Part shown: positions 1 to 8,828 of the stretch, in pieces | How the letters are laid out: every line of letters begins with the position of its first letter | Numbering within the stretch: the first letter of the stretch is position 1 | Assembly: GCF_025151385.1 (NCBI RefSeq) | Contig: NZ_CP102287.1 | Span: 3,038,001-3,102,000, forward strand | Direction of reading: 5' to 3' | Source of the DNA: Hoylesella buccalis ATCC 35310 | GTDB lineage: Bacteria > Bacteroidota > Bacteroidia > Bacteroidales > Bacteroidaceae | DNA length: 64,000 bases | The notes under the pieces: generated by a model | The model's database searches: none | Told to the model about the DNA's origin: nothing | Seen by the model: the letters and a program-made list of their open reading frames with translations, nothing else | Translations under genes and position numbers: made by a program

Positions 1-1363
1 TATCTCCGTCGCTATAAGAGTAAACATATTTACCGTCCATCACGGTTCTTACTTTCTTGCTCTTTACATCAAGCACCTTGAGCGTACCCCTGTTCTCAAA
101 GAAGGCAATGCTTTTCCCATCGGGACTGTATTGCGGTTGAAAAGAGGTATAAGCCGAATGGATAAGGCGTTCTTCCTGTAAGTCGGTGGCATACGCAAAC
201 TGTTTCTCCGCTTTGTTCTTCATGGTGGTTTGGTAAATCTGCCACAACCCTTCTCGTTCTGATGCGTAGACAATGGCCAAGCCATCGGGTGAGAATTCAA
301 TTGAACGCTCTTGTTCGGGTGTATCGGTAATCTGTTTGGTGGTTTTGTATTCGATGTTGGTTACATACACGTCACCATGAAGTACGAATCCTATTTCCTT
401 TCCGTTGGGTGAAAGAGCAATCTCTGTCGCTCCCCATGTCTTTATCTGTCGATTCAAGTCGATGTCATTACGGTCGGCAGTAATGCTCACGTTTACTTTT
501 TGCGGCGCAGCCGACCCCATTTGGGTGTATATCTCACCATCGTAACTGTAACAAATCCGCCCATTTTGTGCCACCGAAAGATAGCGCACGGGGTGTTTGG
601 TGTGGTGAGTAATTTGTGTCTTGTCTGCGCTTTTCACCCCTCGCTTGTACACATTGAAGGTTCCATCTTCCTCACTTAGGTAGAAAAAAGATGCACCGTC
701 GGGTGCCCAGCGTGGTGTACGATCCTCACCATTGAAAGTCGTAAGTTTGTTAAACTTGCCATTTTGATTGAGCCATATATCCCTTGTGATAGGCGATTGG
801 TGATGTTTACGGAAGGGATCTTCGTATCCTTTCTTGTCATGATACAATATCTCACCCTTTTGGTTGATGCTCAAGTCCTCCATGGTTACTACCGAGAAGA
901 GCTTTGGGCGGTCGCCTTTCAAGTTTACCTCGTACACTTGTGGGAAACTGCTGCTGGCAAAAAAGATGGATTTTGCTGTTGGCATGATAGCTGCACTGAA
1001 CAGAATATGCTCGTTGTCACGCCATGCAATGGGAGTTTCGTTGGTGCTTCGGGTGGTCAATCGCTTGGGTTCGCCACCGAATTTGTTCATTACATAGATA
1101 TCTAAGCTACCTTCACGGCTCGATGCGAAGGCGATTTTCGAGCCATCAGGACTCCAAATGGGGTAGGAATCGTATGCTGCATTTGAGGTGAGCTGTCGTG
1201 CCTGACCGCCTGAAGCGGGTACGGTGAACACGTCGCCCTTGTACGAAAACGCAATAGTTTGCCCATCGGGAGAGATAGAAGTGTGTCTCATCCACAATGG
1301 ATTGGATTGAGCTGCCACGGATAGAGATAGTGTGAGGGCAGCCAGAATGAGTGTTTTTTTCAT
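1..1363 (-). CDS. Tricorn-like S41 family peptidase, N-terminal part (cut by window edge)
   Basis: Partial gene: the start codon and about 454 residues are in the window and the C-terminus lies beyond base 1. The protein starts with a signal peptide (MKKTLILAALTLSLSVAAQS) followed by repeated TolB/WD40-like propeller motifs such as ISPDGQTIAFSYKGD, PIWSPDGSKIAFAS and FSPDGLAIVYAS. This arrangement is typical of Bacteroidetes tricorn-protease homologues, in which one or two beta-propellers precede a PDZ and an S41 serine-protease domain. Such enzymes are exported and degrade peptides. The protease domain itself is not visible here, so a propeller-only or amidohydrolase-fused protein is possible. 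It is the last gene of the minus-strand run from 7647, 48 bases after the glycosyltransferase, and may be co-transcribed with it. Confidence 0.75.
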   Translation of the reverse strand, partial: MKKTLILAALTLSLSVAAQSNPLWMRHTSISPDGQTIAFSYKGDVFTVPASGGQARQLTSNAAYDSYPIWSPDGSKIAFASSREGSLDIYVMNKFGGEPKRLTTRSTNETPIAWRDNEHILFSAAIMPTAKSIFFASSSFPQVYEVNLKGDRPKLFSVVTMEDLSINQKGEILYHDKKGYEDPFRKHHQSPITRDIWLNQNGKFNKLTTFNGEDRTPRWAPDGASFFYLSEEDGTFNVYKRGVKSADKTQITHHTKHPVRYLSVAQNGRICYSYDGEIYTQMGSAAPQKVNVSITADRNDIDLNRQIKTWGATEIALSPNGKEIGFVLHGDVYVTNIEYKTTKQITDTPEQERSIEFSPDGLAIVYASEREGLWQIYQTTMKNKAEKQFAYATDLQEERLIHSAYTSFQPQYSPDGKSIAFFENRGTLKVLDVKSKKVRTVMDGKYVYSYSDGD

Positions 1364-1411
1364 AAATGTAGGTTTTTTATTGTTTTAGATGTTTTCTCTT
1401 TTAAGTTATTG

Positions 1412-2437
1412 TTAGTCCCATTTGGATTTGCCACAGAGTTTCCGCATCCGATTGACCATCGCCACTTTGATGCGTTTGAAGTTGCCTTTACGCAAGTTGA
1501 TGAACAGCTCTTCTACCGATCGTCCTATCTTTAGCCATGGATGTCCCCAGCCCATGATGCGGAACATGCGGTGCTTGTAGCCCACATTTTCAATGATGTA
1601 TCGTGGGTGTTTCAGCGGAAACGACAGCTCGTGGCGTTGCATGGTGAAGATTCCTCGAATGGCTTTGGGCAAGTCGTCATTGCTTCCACTGAGGTGAACT
1701 CCGTCTTCGGTAGCTCCAGCATTGCTGATCATGTTCACTCGGGGAACGATGCAGAGTTGTGAATGGAAGAAGATGGCTGCATGAAAAATCGTTTCGTAAT
1801 AAGCTTTCCCCACCGAACGGTGATACTCGCAAAACTCGATAAAGTCGCTTTGGTATTTCCTTTCTTTAATAAGGGCTTCCAACTGCTGCCGATTGTACTT
1901 GTCATCAAGGAACGAATAAGTAGCGTCCCACTTGTCAACTACCCGTTTCCACGATGCCCAACCACTAATGCTAAAGGTGGTGGTGAAGAAATAATCATCG
2001 GGAATTCCCTGTGTTTCTTCATCGTAGTTCATGCCCGCAATCATGCCGATGCGCTCATCATGTGCATATCTGTCAAGCAATTCTTTGCAAAAAGGGAAGA
2101 ACGAGAGGGCAGGCACGTTATCATCTTCCAAGACAATGCACTTGTCTTCATGGCTAAATGCCCACTTTTGAGAGAGATATTCGGAAGGGTCGCAGCCCCT
2201 GTTTACCTCTTGGTAGTTGCGATGCACTTCACATTCCCAGTCAATCTGCTCATCATCGAGCAGCTTTCGGCACGCTTCCATGCGTGGCAAGTCGCTGTCG
2301 TTGCGTGGTCCATCCTGATACAGATACAACTTGCTGGGGCGAGCCAGTTTGATTTGTTCAAACAGATTGCCCAGTTCCTTGGGACGGTTAAAGAAGAGTA
2401 TCAGTACCGCCACGTCTGTTTTTGCAGGCTGTTTCAT
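1412..2437 (-). CDS. GT-A type glycosyltransferase (family 2-like)
   Basis: A 341-residue protein without signal peptide. The N-terminus (VAVLILFFNRPKELGNLF) has the Rossmann-like opening of GT-A glycosyltransferases. An acidic LEDDNVP motif near residue 100 fits the metal/nucleotide-sugar binding DxD, followed by a GMIAGMN stretch common in GNT-I-like bacterial transferases that are often mis-annotated as hemolysin activators. It probably transfers a sugar onto a growing surface glycan at the cytoplasmic face of the inner membrane. It starts 6 bases after the licD stop in the same orientation. Donor and acceptor cannot be told from sequence. Confidence 0.8.
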   Translation of the reverse strand: MKQPAKTDVAVLILFFNRPKELGNLFEQIKLARPSKLYLYQDGPRNDSDLPRMEACRKLLDDEQIDWECEVHRNYQEVNRGCDPSEYLSQKWAFSHEDKCIVLEDDNVPALSFFPFCKELLDRYAHDERIGMIAGMNYDEETQGIPDDYFFTTTFSISGWASWKRVVDKWDATYSFLDDKYNRQQLEALIKERKYQSDFIEFCEYHRSVGKAYYETIFHAAIFFHSQLCIVPRVNMISNAGATEDGVHLSGSNDDLPKAIRGIFTMQRHELSFPLKHPRYIIENVGYKHRMFRIMGWGHPWLKIGRSVEELFINLRKGNFKRIKVAMVNRMRKLCGKSKWD

Positions 2438-2443
2438 GTCCTA

Positions 2444-3277
2444 TCAATGTTTGTTGGTTTCGTTATTGTATATTTCAATGCTGCCTGTATGAGGCTTCAG
2501 TTGGCTTAAATCGGGCAGCTTCATATAGTCGCCATAAATGTGTCGCAACATACTGTCGCTGTCATGGGGAGCCATGAAGGGACGATTTTCAAACACAATG
2601 GTTGTCAATGGGAATATATCCTCTTCGTATCGGGGATTGTGAAACGGAATCCCAAGTCCGCTGGTGATCGTCTTTGCGCCCGTGATGCGATTCACCAAGC
2701 GCAGTAATGGATAGATAAATCTTACATTCCACGCATACAGTCGTTTCACTCTTTTCATGCACTCCTCGTCGCTTCCCTTGTAAGTACGCATGAGTTTATA
2801 CGCATGACCAAAGGAAAGTTCCGAGAGTTTGTGTGTCCACATGTGTTGCTTCTCCAAAGGGAAGATGTCTATATAGATGCCACGGTGCTTAAAAAAGCGG
2901 TCGTAGTTGGGCTTCTCTTCGATATAGGAACAGCGGTCGCGCACCTTTGCGTAATGGTAACAATAATTTGAGTCGGTGCTATGGGCTTGTAATGCCAAAT
3001 CTTCAGGTAGTTCGTGAGACAGAATTTCCAAAAGTCGCTCGTAGTCTGAGCGCATCATCTCAATGTCCAAGTCGTCATCCCAAGGGATGAAGCCGCCATG
3101 CCGAACGGCACCTATCAATGTTCCACTGCTGAGCCAATACCGAATGTTGTGGCGTTGACATATCTTGTCAACCTCAACAAGGATGTGCAGCATGCGCATC
3201 TGTTGGCGGCGCAGCAACGAGCCGTCGGGATTATATCGTTGGCGCAGTTCCTCGTGTGGTATGAGTGGTGTGTTCAT
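2444..3277 (-). CDS. LicD family phosphotransferase
   Basis: A 277-residue cytoplasmic LicD-family protein. The hallmark segment is visible near residues 40-75: RYWLSSGTLIGAVRHGGFIP followed by WDDDLDIEM, a nucleotidyltransferase-fold metal site. LicD proteins transfer phosphocholine, or related phospho-alcohols or phospho-amines, from a CDP carrier to glycans. I chose the ATG at 3277 (MNTPLIPHEELR) because it leaves 10 bases after the upstream stop at 3288. A longer reading from 3331 would overlap that gene by 44 bases. It sits directly downstream of the cytidylyltransferase fusion and the opine-dehydrogenase-like gene, so the transferred group is probably made by those enzymes. No choline kinase (licA) or choline transporter (licB) is nearby, so choline itself is less likely than a de novo made amine. 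Confidence 0.85.
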   Translation of the reverse strand: MNTPLIPHEELRQRYNPDGSLLRRQQMRMLHILVEVDKICQRHNIRYWLSSGTLIGAVRHGGFIPWDDDLDIEMMRSDYERLLEILSHELPEDLALQAHSTDSNYCYHYAKVRDRCSYIEEKPNYDRFFKHRGIYIDIFPLEKQHMWTHKLSELSFGHAYKLMRTYKGSDEECMKRVKRLYAWNVRFIYPLLRLVNRITGAKTITSGLGIPFHNPRYEEDIFPLTTIVFENRPFMAPHDSDSMLRHIYGDYMKLPDLSQLKPHTGSIEIYNNETNKH

Positions 3278-3287
3278 GAGTGCTGTT

Positions 3288-4298
3288 TTATTTTGACAAT
3301 TGACGCATCCCCCATTCATAAACCTTGTCAATATGGGGAACCTCTACACCGTGTTGATGTGCCAATCGGTGAATGATAGCCAGTCCATAGGGGAAGTCTT
3401 CTGTGAAATACCTACTGGAAAAGTCGGGTTGATAACCTCCTTCAACGGCTTTCATGGGTGCAGGTATGCCTTGAAAGGCAGTAATGGACGACAGTTTTTT
3501 GCTTAAACTATGTGCATCCGTACTCTCGTAATAGTCGAGAACAGTGGGTATTGCGCCCTGCTTTACCTTTAACTTGCTCAATAGATTTTGAAGTTCTTCA
3601 TCCATTTGGATGTATAATTGTGCGGCTTCATCGGTCCAATCGGTGTAGAAGAGCGGCACCTCTTTATATACAATCTCTTTGTGCCAAGTGTGCCATAGCT
3701 CGTACAAACGAGCGGTGTGCAACAGCGGATTACTATTTGTCAAACTCGCTTCGTAATAGTTATCTAACAGACTGATGGGGGTATGCAACATTTCTTGCAA
3801 TGTTTCCCTTAATGCTTCGGTAGCCTCGCCACCTCGTTCAATTGCTAAATTAAGTTGAGGTTTATAGCCCAACAGCGATGCTCGATGTCCATATTGAGTG
3901 GTTCGGGCAATGAAAGGTACGCGCTGAAAGCCAAAGAGAGGTGTGGTTTCGGGCAATATGTCCAATGCTTCAAAGAAGAATCCCGTACTCGACACGATGC
4001 TTCCCACAGGTACGTGGGGCGACAGGTACTTACTTATTTGCTCCAGTGTGTCGTGCAGTGCATATCCCGGGAGACACAGCAAAACCAACTCTGCAGAAGG
4101 TATTACTTCTTTGGCATGCGTACTGATGTGGCATAACTCTCCCTTCAACACCTCTCCATTGGGGGTGTCAATGAGCAAATGATGCGTCCACCGTTCAGGA
4201 TGTCGTGTCAACAAACTCACCTGATGAGTGGGCTGTGCAGCCAAAAAACCAGCTACTACATGCCCTAAGTTACCTCCTCCGCAAATACATATTTTCAT
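3288..4298 (-). CDS. NAD(P)-dependent opine (octopine/nopaline) dehydrogenase family protein
   Basis: A 336-residue soluble oxidoreductase. The N-terminus MKICICGGGNLGHVVAGFLA is a Rossmann dinucleotide-binding motif, followed around residues 100-110 by a strand-turn (VGSIVSSTGF). Residues near 185 read LTNSNPLLHTARL, resembling the Asn/His-containing SNPxxH motif of octopine/nopaline dehydrogenases, and the C-terminus has the family-typical TEDFPYGLA stretch. Known family members reductively condense an amino acid with a keto acid. The gene starts one base before the stop of the upstream fusion gene ends (4299), so the two are translationally linked. A role in making an opine-like decoration of the glycan is inferred; a dehydrogenase acting on a small alcohol precursor is the alternative. 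Confidence 0.75.
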   Translation of the reverse strand: MKICICGGGNLGHVVAGFLAAQPTHQVSLLTRHPERWTHHLLIDTPNGEVLKGELCHISTHAKEVIPSAELVLLCLPGYALHDTLEQISKYLSPHVPVGSIVSSTGFFFEALDILPETTPLFGFQRVPFIARTTQYGHRASLLGYKPQLNLAIERGGEATEALRETLQEMLHTPISLLDNYYEASLTNSNPLLHTARLYELWHTWHKEIVYKEVPLFYTDWTDEAAQLYIQMDEELQNLLSKLKVKQGAIPTVLDYYESTDAHSLSKKLSSITAFQGIPAPMKAVEGGYQPDFSSRYFTEDFPYGLAIIHRLAHQHGVEVPHIDKVYEWGMRQLSK

Positions 4299-6125
4299 TT
4301 ATATGGTTTCGTTTTGTAGGTTGAGCAATGCTGTAATCAGTTGGTCGTTGTCCGCTTGGTTGCGGATAGAGATGCGAATATAGTTTAATCCTTTGAGCGA
4401 TGTCTTGCTGTTGCAATCTTTTATCATGATGTCAAAGCGCGCCAACAGCTGTTTGGTCAGTTCGGCTGCGGTATAGGGTGGTTTTACCTCACAACAAAAG
4501 TAGTTGCCTTGGGTTGGCAGAACACGCAAAAAATGTATCTCCTTCAAGCGTAGGGCAAAGCGATTGCGCTCGTCAATAAATTGCTGACACGCCTTTTCGT
4601 ATTGTGCTTGATATTTATTGTATATCTGCATGAAGAACTCGGCAAACGAGTTGATATTCCATATTGACACGTCTTGCTTGATGCGAGCAATGGTTTCTCG
4701 TTGTGAGGTAGCCAAGATGCCCAACCGAAGTCCGGGGACGCCATACGATTTTGAAATACTTTTCATGACCAACAGGTTGGGATAGGCTTCCAATGTCTCA
4801 TCACAGAGAAGTGAGTTGTGTAGAAAGTCATCACTAAAGTCAACAAACGACTCGTCAACCACTAACTGTATATTTCGCTCCTTGCACCATGCTGCCAGTC
4901 TCACAACGTCGGCTTTGGGTATGAAGTTACCCGAGGGATTGTCTGGATTGATGAGCAACAGCATGTCTATGGACTTGTCTTTGTAGAAATTCATCAAGTC
5001 TTTGGCGGTATATCGCAGCGTGTCCAAGGACGGAACAAACGATACTATCTGCTCTTTTCGCAGTCGATGCGGATATTCCTCGAACGTGGGGAACACCATG
5101 CCCACATACCCTTTAACGTTTTCCATGAGGCTTTTGATGAGTTCTGCTGCACCGTTGCCCACCACCATGTATTCTTGTTTGATGCCAAAACACTTGCCTG
5201 CCAACAGCGAGTTAACGTACATGCCCGAAGGATATTCGGTCAACAGGGTGTCAAAGTTGGCTTTCATTTCGGCTTTCATCTGCTCACAAGGAAAGTAGGG
5301 GTTTACCAAATAGCAGTAGTCCAGCATCTTTGGAAAACGCCAATGCCCACCATAGCGATAGTTATACCGCTTGAGCATCTCATCGTCTTTAGCGAAAATG
5401 GTTTCTGCAATGTCCAAATCTTGCACATCGTCTATCTCGTACCACTTCTCATTACCAATGTCAAGTGCTTTGAGGTTGGTTTTATCTAACAACGTGATGA
5501 CGCGCAACACCTGTTCGTAATATTCGTTATTTCCCAAAGCTTTACAATAAGCATCGAGAAAAGGAACGTACTGTGTTTGCGAAAACGCTTTGCTAAACTT
5601 GTAAATGTTCACCGTTTTATAATACGAGTCAACCTCCTGATAGTTGAAAGCCTTTTTGGGAACAAAGTTTACGATGTTGCCATCACCGTCAATGCGCACC
5701 ATGGTACCGTCCATCCATGTTTCATATTTGGCAACGAGGGCGATGTTGGGACGCTCGTCGGCAAGAATCATGGAGAAAAGTCGGTCAGAGAAGATGAGGT
5801 CCGACTCTATCAAGAGCGTGTCGTCTTCTTGCATTTGCTCCTTTACCAACGACAATGAATAAATATTATTGGTGCGGTCGTAAATAGGATTTTCTACATA
5901 TTCTATCTTTAGAGCGTCTGCATATCGCTCTCCGATGTGGTGGATGAGTTCTTTTCCCTTATAGCCCACCACAATCAATACACGCTTTAGATGCAATGCG
6001 GAGAGTTGCGTAAGCACGCGGTCAATGAGCCTTACCCCATTAACGGGTACCATACATTTGGTGTTTTCCTTGGTGTAGCTTCCTAAGCGACGCCCCATTC
6101 CTGCGGCTAATATAATGGCTTGCAT
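4299..6125 (-). CDS. Fusion: LicC-like nucleotidyltransferase + class I/II PLP enzyme (HisC/CobD-like)
   Basis: A 608-residue two-domain protein. Residues 1-240 are a sugar/phosphocholine-type nucleotidyltransferase: AIILAAGMGRRLG at 3-15, the KCMVPVNG lysine motif at 23-30, an acidic IESDLIF near 106-112 and EIDD at 230-233. Residues 255-608 are a fold-type I PLP enzyme with NPDNPSG (393-399), VVDESF (422-427), the Schiff-base lysine in SISKSYGVPGLRLG (Lys459) and a carboxylate-binding NYIRISIRN (581-589). The C-terminal half most resembles histidinol-phosphate aminotransferase and CobD-type phospho-amino-acid decarboxylases. I infer that it makes a phospho-amine (for example phosphoethanolamine from phosphoserine) and activates it with CTP for the adjacent LicD. 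An aminotransferase role remains possible. Confidence 0.8.
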   Translation of the reverse strand: MQAIILAAGMGRRLGSYTKENTKCMVPVNGVRLIDRVLTQLSALHLKRVLIVVGYKGKELIHHIGERYADALKIEYVENPIYDRTNNIYSLSLVKEQMQEDDTLLIESDLIFSDRLFSMILADERPNIALVAKYETWMDGTMVRIDGDGNIVNFVPKKAFNYQEVDSYYKTVNIYKFSKAFSQTQYVPFLDAYCKALGNNEYYEQVLRVITLLDKTNLKALDIGNEKWYEIDDVQDLDIAETIFAKDDEMLKRYNYRYGGHWRFPKMLDYCYLVNPYFPCEQMKAEMKANFDTLLTEYPSGMYVNSLLAGKCFGIKQEYMVVGNGAAELIKSLMENVKGYVGMVFPTFEEYPHRLRKEQIVSFVPSLDTLRYTAKDLMNFYKDKSIDMLLLINPDNPSGNFIPKADVVRLAAWCKERNIQLVVDESFVDFSDDFLHNSLLCDETLEAYPNLLVMKSISKSYGVPGLRLGILATSQRETIARIKQDVSIWNINSFAEFFMQIYNKYQAQYEKACQQFIDERNRFALRLKEIHFLRVLPTQGNYFCCEVKPPYTAAELTKQLLARFDIMIKDCNSKTSLKGLNYIRISIRNQADNDQLITALLNLQNETI

Positions 6126-6195
6126 GTGTTAAATTTCTGCTTTGATTTTCAATAATGAGCAAATATACATAAAAATATGGATTTAGGGGATGCCC

Positions 6196-7647
6196 TTAGC
6201 GCTTTTTCTTCCATTTAGAAAGAATGGCTGTCTGGCATTCGCGAAGTATCTCTGCTTTGGCAATGCGCATGATGACGTAATACAAAACAGCAGCCATTAT
6301 CACCCTGACGACTAATAATGGGAGCAGATGAGTGATGCTCAGCGTGGCATAGTAGGTCACAATCATGACCCCTGATGCACTGACTGCAAAGGGCAACACA
6401 TCCTTAAAAAACTGCGGAAGCGTGTATCCCGTGGACTTTCTCACGAAGTAGAACCACACAAAAAGCCAACTCACGTTGAGGCATACATAGGCAATAACCA
6501 TGTTGCGGATGCCGTATGGCCACAGCAATAGCATGAGGACGATTTGCAATACGCCCAAGGCAACGGTGCAACCAAGGTAGATATTGGCTTTCCCTTTGCT
6601 GATGATGAGGTTCGACATCAGTGTGATGAGGGGAAAAACAGCCCCACTCACGCACAACAGCCGAAGGAGTTGGGCACTTGGAAGCCATTTCTCGGTAATG
6701 GTAAGCACGATGAATTCGCGCGATACCAGTCCCAATCCCAACAAGAGGGGGAAACTGAGAAATGCCGAAAAGCGCATCATCTTGCGAAAAGCGTGCAGCT
6801 GTCGGTCAGCCTCGTTCTTTAGTTCAACGAGTACAGGTTGTGCTACTTGGTTCACCATGCTTTGCACCAACTGAAATCCTTTGCTGTCCCATTGGTAGGC
6901 TTGGTTGTATTGTCCCACGTCGTGTTTGGTGTATAACCTGCCCAACAGAATGTTCAGCACGTTGTTGTTGACTTGGGTAATGAGCGTGGTGAGTAGGATT
7001 TTGAATGAAAACTTGAACATTCGTCTCACGGGAGCAAACGAAATGTGGTGTACGGAGGGTCGCCAAGGCGAATAATGCCAATAGAGGAGGGTACACAGCA
7101 GGATGTACACCAAACTCTGAGTGGCTAATGACCAATAACGAAAACCGCCCCACGCCATCAGTACTCCCGTGATGCTCGACAGCAATACGGCAACGATGTT
7201 GGCTTTGGCTTGTTGCTTGGCGTGTAAATTCTTGAACAGCCATGCCGATTGGGCGGTGCCGAACGAGGCGAAGAGGATGCCTAAAAAACTGTATCGGCAC
7301 AAGGATGTCAGGGCTGGCGTGTCGTAGAAAGAGGCTATCAGAGGAGCGGATAGGAACAAAACGATGTACAAGGTGCCGCCAACCAAGATGTTGAACCAAA
7401 ACACAGCGTTGTAGTCATCGTGGGTAGGGGATTTCATATTGGTGATGGCTACCGTGAACCCACTGTTTTGAAGGGCAATAGCAACCAACTGAAAAATGGC
7501 TATCATCGCCATCATGCCATAGTCTTCGTCGGACAGGATACGACCCAGCATGATGCCAAACACCACGCCTACCAATTGCAGGGTGATGTTACTCATCGCC
7601 CCCCAAAATATACCTTTTGTCGTTTTCTCTTTGAGTGTCTCTGTCAT
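6196..7647 (-). CDS. Wzx/WzxC-type polysaccharide flippase
   Basis: A 483-residue polytopic membrane protein of the polysaccharide transporter (MATE/MVF superfamily) type. The start KTTKGIFWGAMSNITLQLVGVVFGIMLGR with the downstream SDEDYGMMAMIAIFQLVAIALQNSGF is characteristic of Bacteroidetes lipopolysaccharide biosynthesis flippases. About 12 hydrophobic segments run to the C-terminus, which ends in a basic tail KWKKKR. It would move lipid-linked oligosaccharide repeat units across the inner membrane. It is the first gene of the minus-strand glycan operon, 14 bases downstream of the expected start of a well-formed promoter at 7666-7696. The fusion gene follows after 70 bases. Confidence 0.85.
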   Translation of the reverse strand: MTETLKEKTTKGIFWGAMSNITLQLVGVVFGIMLGRILSDEDYGMMAMIAIFQLVAIALQNSGFTVAITNMKSPTHDDYNAVFWFNILVGGTLYIVLFLSAPLIASFYDTPALTSLCRYSFLGILFASFGTAQSAWLFKNLHAKQQAKANIVAVLLSSITGVLMAWGGFRYWSLATQSLVYILLCTLLYWHYSPWRPSVHHISFAPVRRMFKFSFKILLTTLITQVNNNVLNILLGRLYTKHDVGQYNQAYQWDSKGFQLVQSMVNQVAQPVLVELKNEADRQLHAFRKMMRFSAFLSFPLLLGLGLVSREFIVLTITEKWLPSAQLLRLLCVSGAVFPLITLMSNLIISKGKANIYLGCTVALGVLQIVLMLLLWPYGIRNMVIAYVCLNVSWLFVWFYFVRKSTGYTLPQFFKDVLPFAVSASGVMIVTYYATLSITHLLPLLVVRVIMAAVLYYVIMRIAKAEILRECQTAILSKWKKKR

Positions 7648-7665
7648 CCGCAGCGAATTTGGTTA

Positions 7666-7696
7666 CAAAAATACTTGTTTTTAGGCAGAAGTACAA
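7666..7696 (-). promoter_or_regulatory. Bacteroidetes-type promoter for the glycan operon
   Basis: On the minus strand TTG (7694-7696) is followed by 20 bases and TATTTTTG (7666-7673), an exact match to TAnnTTTG with standard spacing. It lies just upstream of the flippase ATG at 7647. Confidence 0.75.
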
Positions 7697-7815
7697 GTTT
7701 TTTAAGCTGTGATACGTTTCACTTAATTTTTGAGGATTATAATGATCGGAAAAACGATTGGAAAACTTTAGTGCCTTTGAATCAACAACTTTTTATAAAA
7801 AAACGAATAATACGC

Positions 7816-7846
7816 TTGTTTGATATTCCTTAAATGTATATATTTG
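7816..7846 (+). promoter_or_regulatory. Bacteroidetes-type promoter for the small lipoprotein
   Basis: TTG at 7816-7818, 20 bases, then TATATTTG at 7839-7846. The predicted transcript would carry a leader of about 110 bases before the lipoprotein ATG at 7963. The rest of the 315-base divergent spacer (7648-7962) is AT-rich and shows nothing else. Confidence 0.65.
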
Positions 7847-7962
7847 CACACAGCAGTACACTGTGACAGCGAATGATAAATTATCTATTCATTCCCAATC
7901 TTTGGATGACCTTTATTAGTTTATATTTTTTCTATATACCGTAAACCATAAAAAAAGAAGAG

Positions 7963-8352
7963 ATGAAGAAAGTACTATTTTTATTATTGCCGTTATTTCT
8001 TATATTGAATGTTGGCTGTAGCTCTGATGATTCAAAAGAATTAGAATCGTCAAATTACCCAGTATGTAAAAATGATACAGTTTGGTTCACCGTAACTGAC
8101 AGTCCTGGAGAAGTGGTTTTTAATACCGAGTATCATGTTTATTGCATTGTATGCAAGTTTCCTTATGGTATTGTAAATATTTACCCTCAACACAACTCAC
8201 TACCTTTAAGTTTTAGAAAAACTGGGAAAAAAGTTATTTTTAGCGGAGATATTTTTATAGATAAACCATTTCGCACTTGTGGTAATGTTCCAGATGATTA
8301 TGTGGTACCCTTCTTGCATTTTGTCAAATTATCTAATATAAGAAAAAAGTGA
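7963..8352 (+). CDS. Small hypothetical lipoprotein
   Basis: A 129-residue protein I do not recognise. It begins with a lipoprotein signal MKKVLFLLLPLFLILNVGCSS, with the lipidated cysteine at residue 19 followed by acidic residues (SSDDSKELE), the Bacteroidetes pattern for outer-membrane export. The mature part is about 110 residues, rich in beta-prone and aromatic residues (VWFTVTDSPGEVVFNTEYHVYC), with four further cysteines. The gene is more AT-rich than its neighbours. It stands alone, with its own promoter and an RBS-like AAGAAGAG before the start. No function can be assigned. Confidence 0.7.
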   Translation: MKKVLFLLLPLFLILNVGCSSDDSKELESSNYPVCKNDTVWFTVTDSPGEVVFNTEYHVYCIVCKFPYGIVNIYPQHNSLPLSFRKTGKKVIFSGDIFIDKPFRTCGNVPDDYVVPFLHFVKLSNIRKK

Positions 8353-8828
8353 TGAAAAAGAGAATAGGATTCCTTGATAAATTTTAGCGAGCCCGCTTAT
8401 TTAGGATGTCCTAAAAACGTTGGTTTTTTGGGATGAAAAATTGTCTTAAAAAATCTGAAATATGTTGACAAACGCTCTCTAAATACGGGCATATTTGTAA
8501 CGAGATGGATACTTGCTCGCAAATACGCGAAAAATAGAAATAGTTGATAATCAGCGTATTACAAAAACAGGAGCATTATTTAGCCGAAAAAACGGTGCGA
8601 AATGGCCGCAAATACCATGGTTTTGCGTCGGAAAAGCAAAGGGTTAGGCATCTTATTGCATTGATATTGGCCAGTTAACTCAATGAGTTAACCAATCAAA
8701 GTCATGTTTGTTGCCCTGTTAAGGGTTCAGAACACCCTAAAAATGCCCTATATTTTTTCTATTTGTGAGGTTCCAGAAGTGTTAAAATTAGGGAAGAAAA
8801 ACGGACAAAACTTGTGCTTCACACCTTG
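8353..8828. other. 476-base AT-rich intergenic region
   Basis: No convincing gene, RNA or terminator seen. It lies between a plus-strand and a minus-strand 3' end. Short motifs such as GCAAATACGC (8519-8528) resemble the arms of the 20-base inverted repeat at 61578-61635, but no perfect hairpin forms here. Confidence 0.5.

Noticed and set aside
1763..2509. 248-codon frame on the plus strand opposite the glycosyltransferase and licD end
   Set aside because: Spans two minus-strand genes; no family resemblance, no start signals.
2444..6125. Phosphocholine (lic1-like) locus
   Set aside because: LicC- and LicD-like proteins are present, but there is no choline kinase or choline transporter, and the PLP domain points to an amine made in the cell.
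8353..8828. Possible decayed gene or small RNA in the gap
   Set aside because: No frame with homology, no promoter-terminator pair and no stable fold could be supported.
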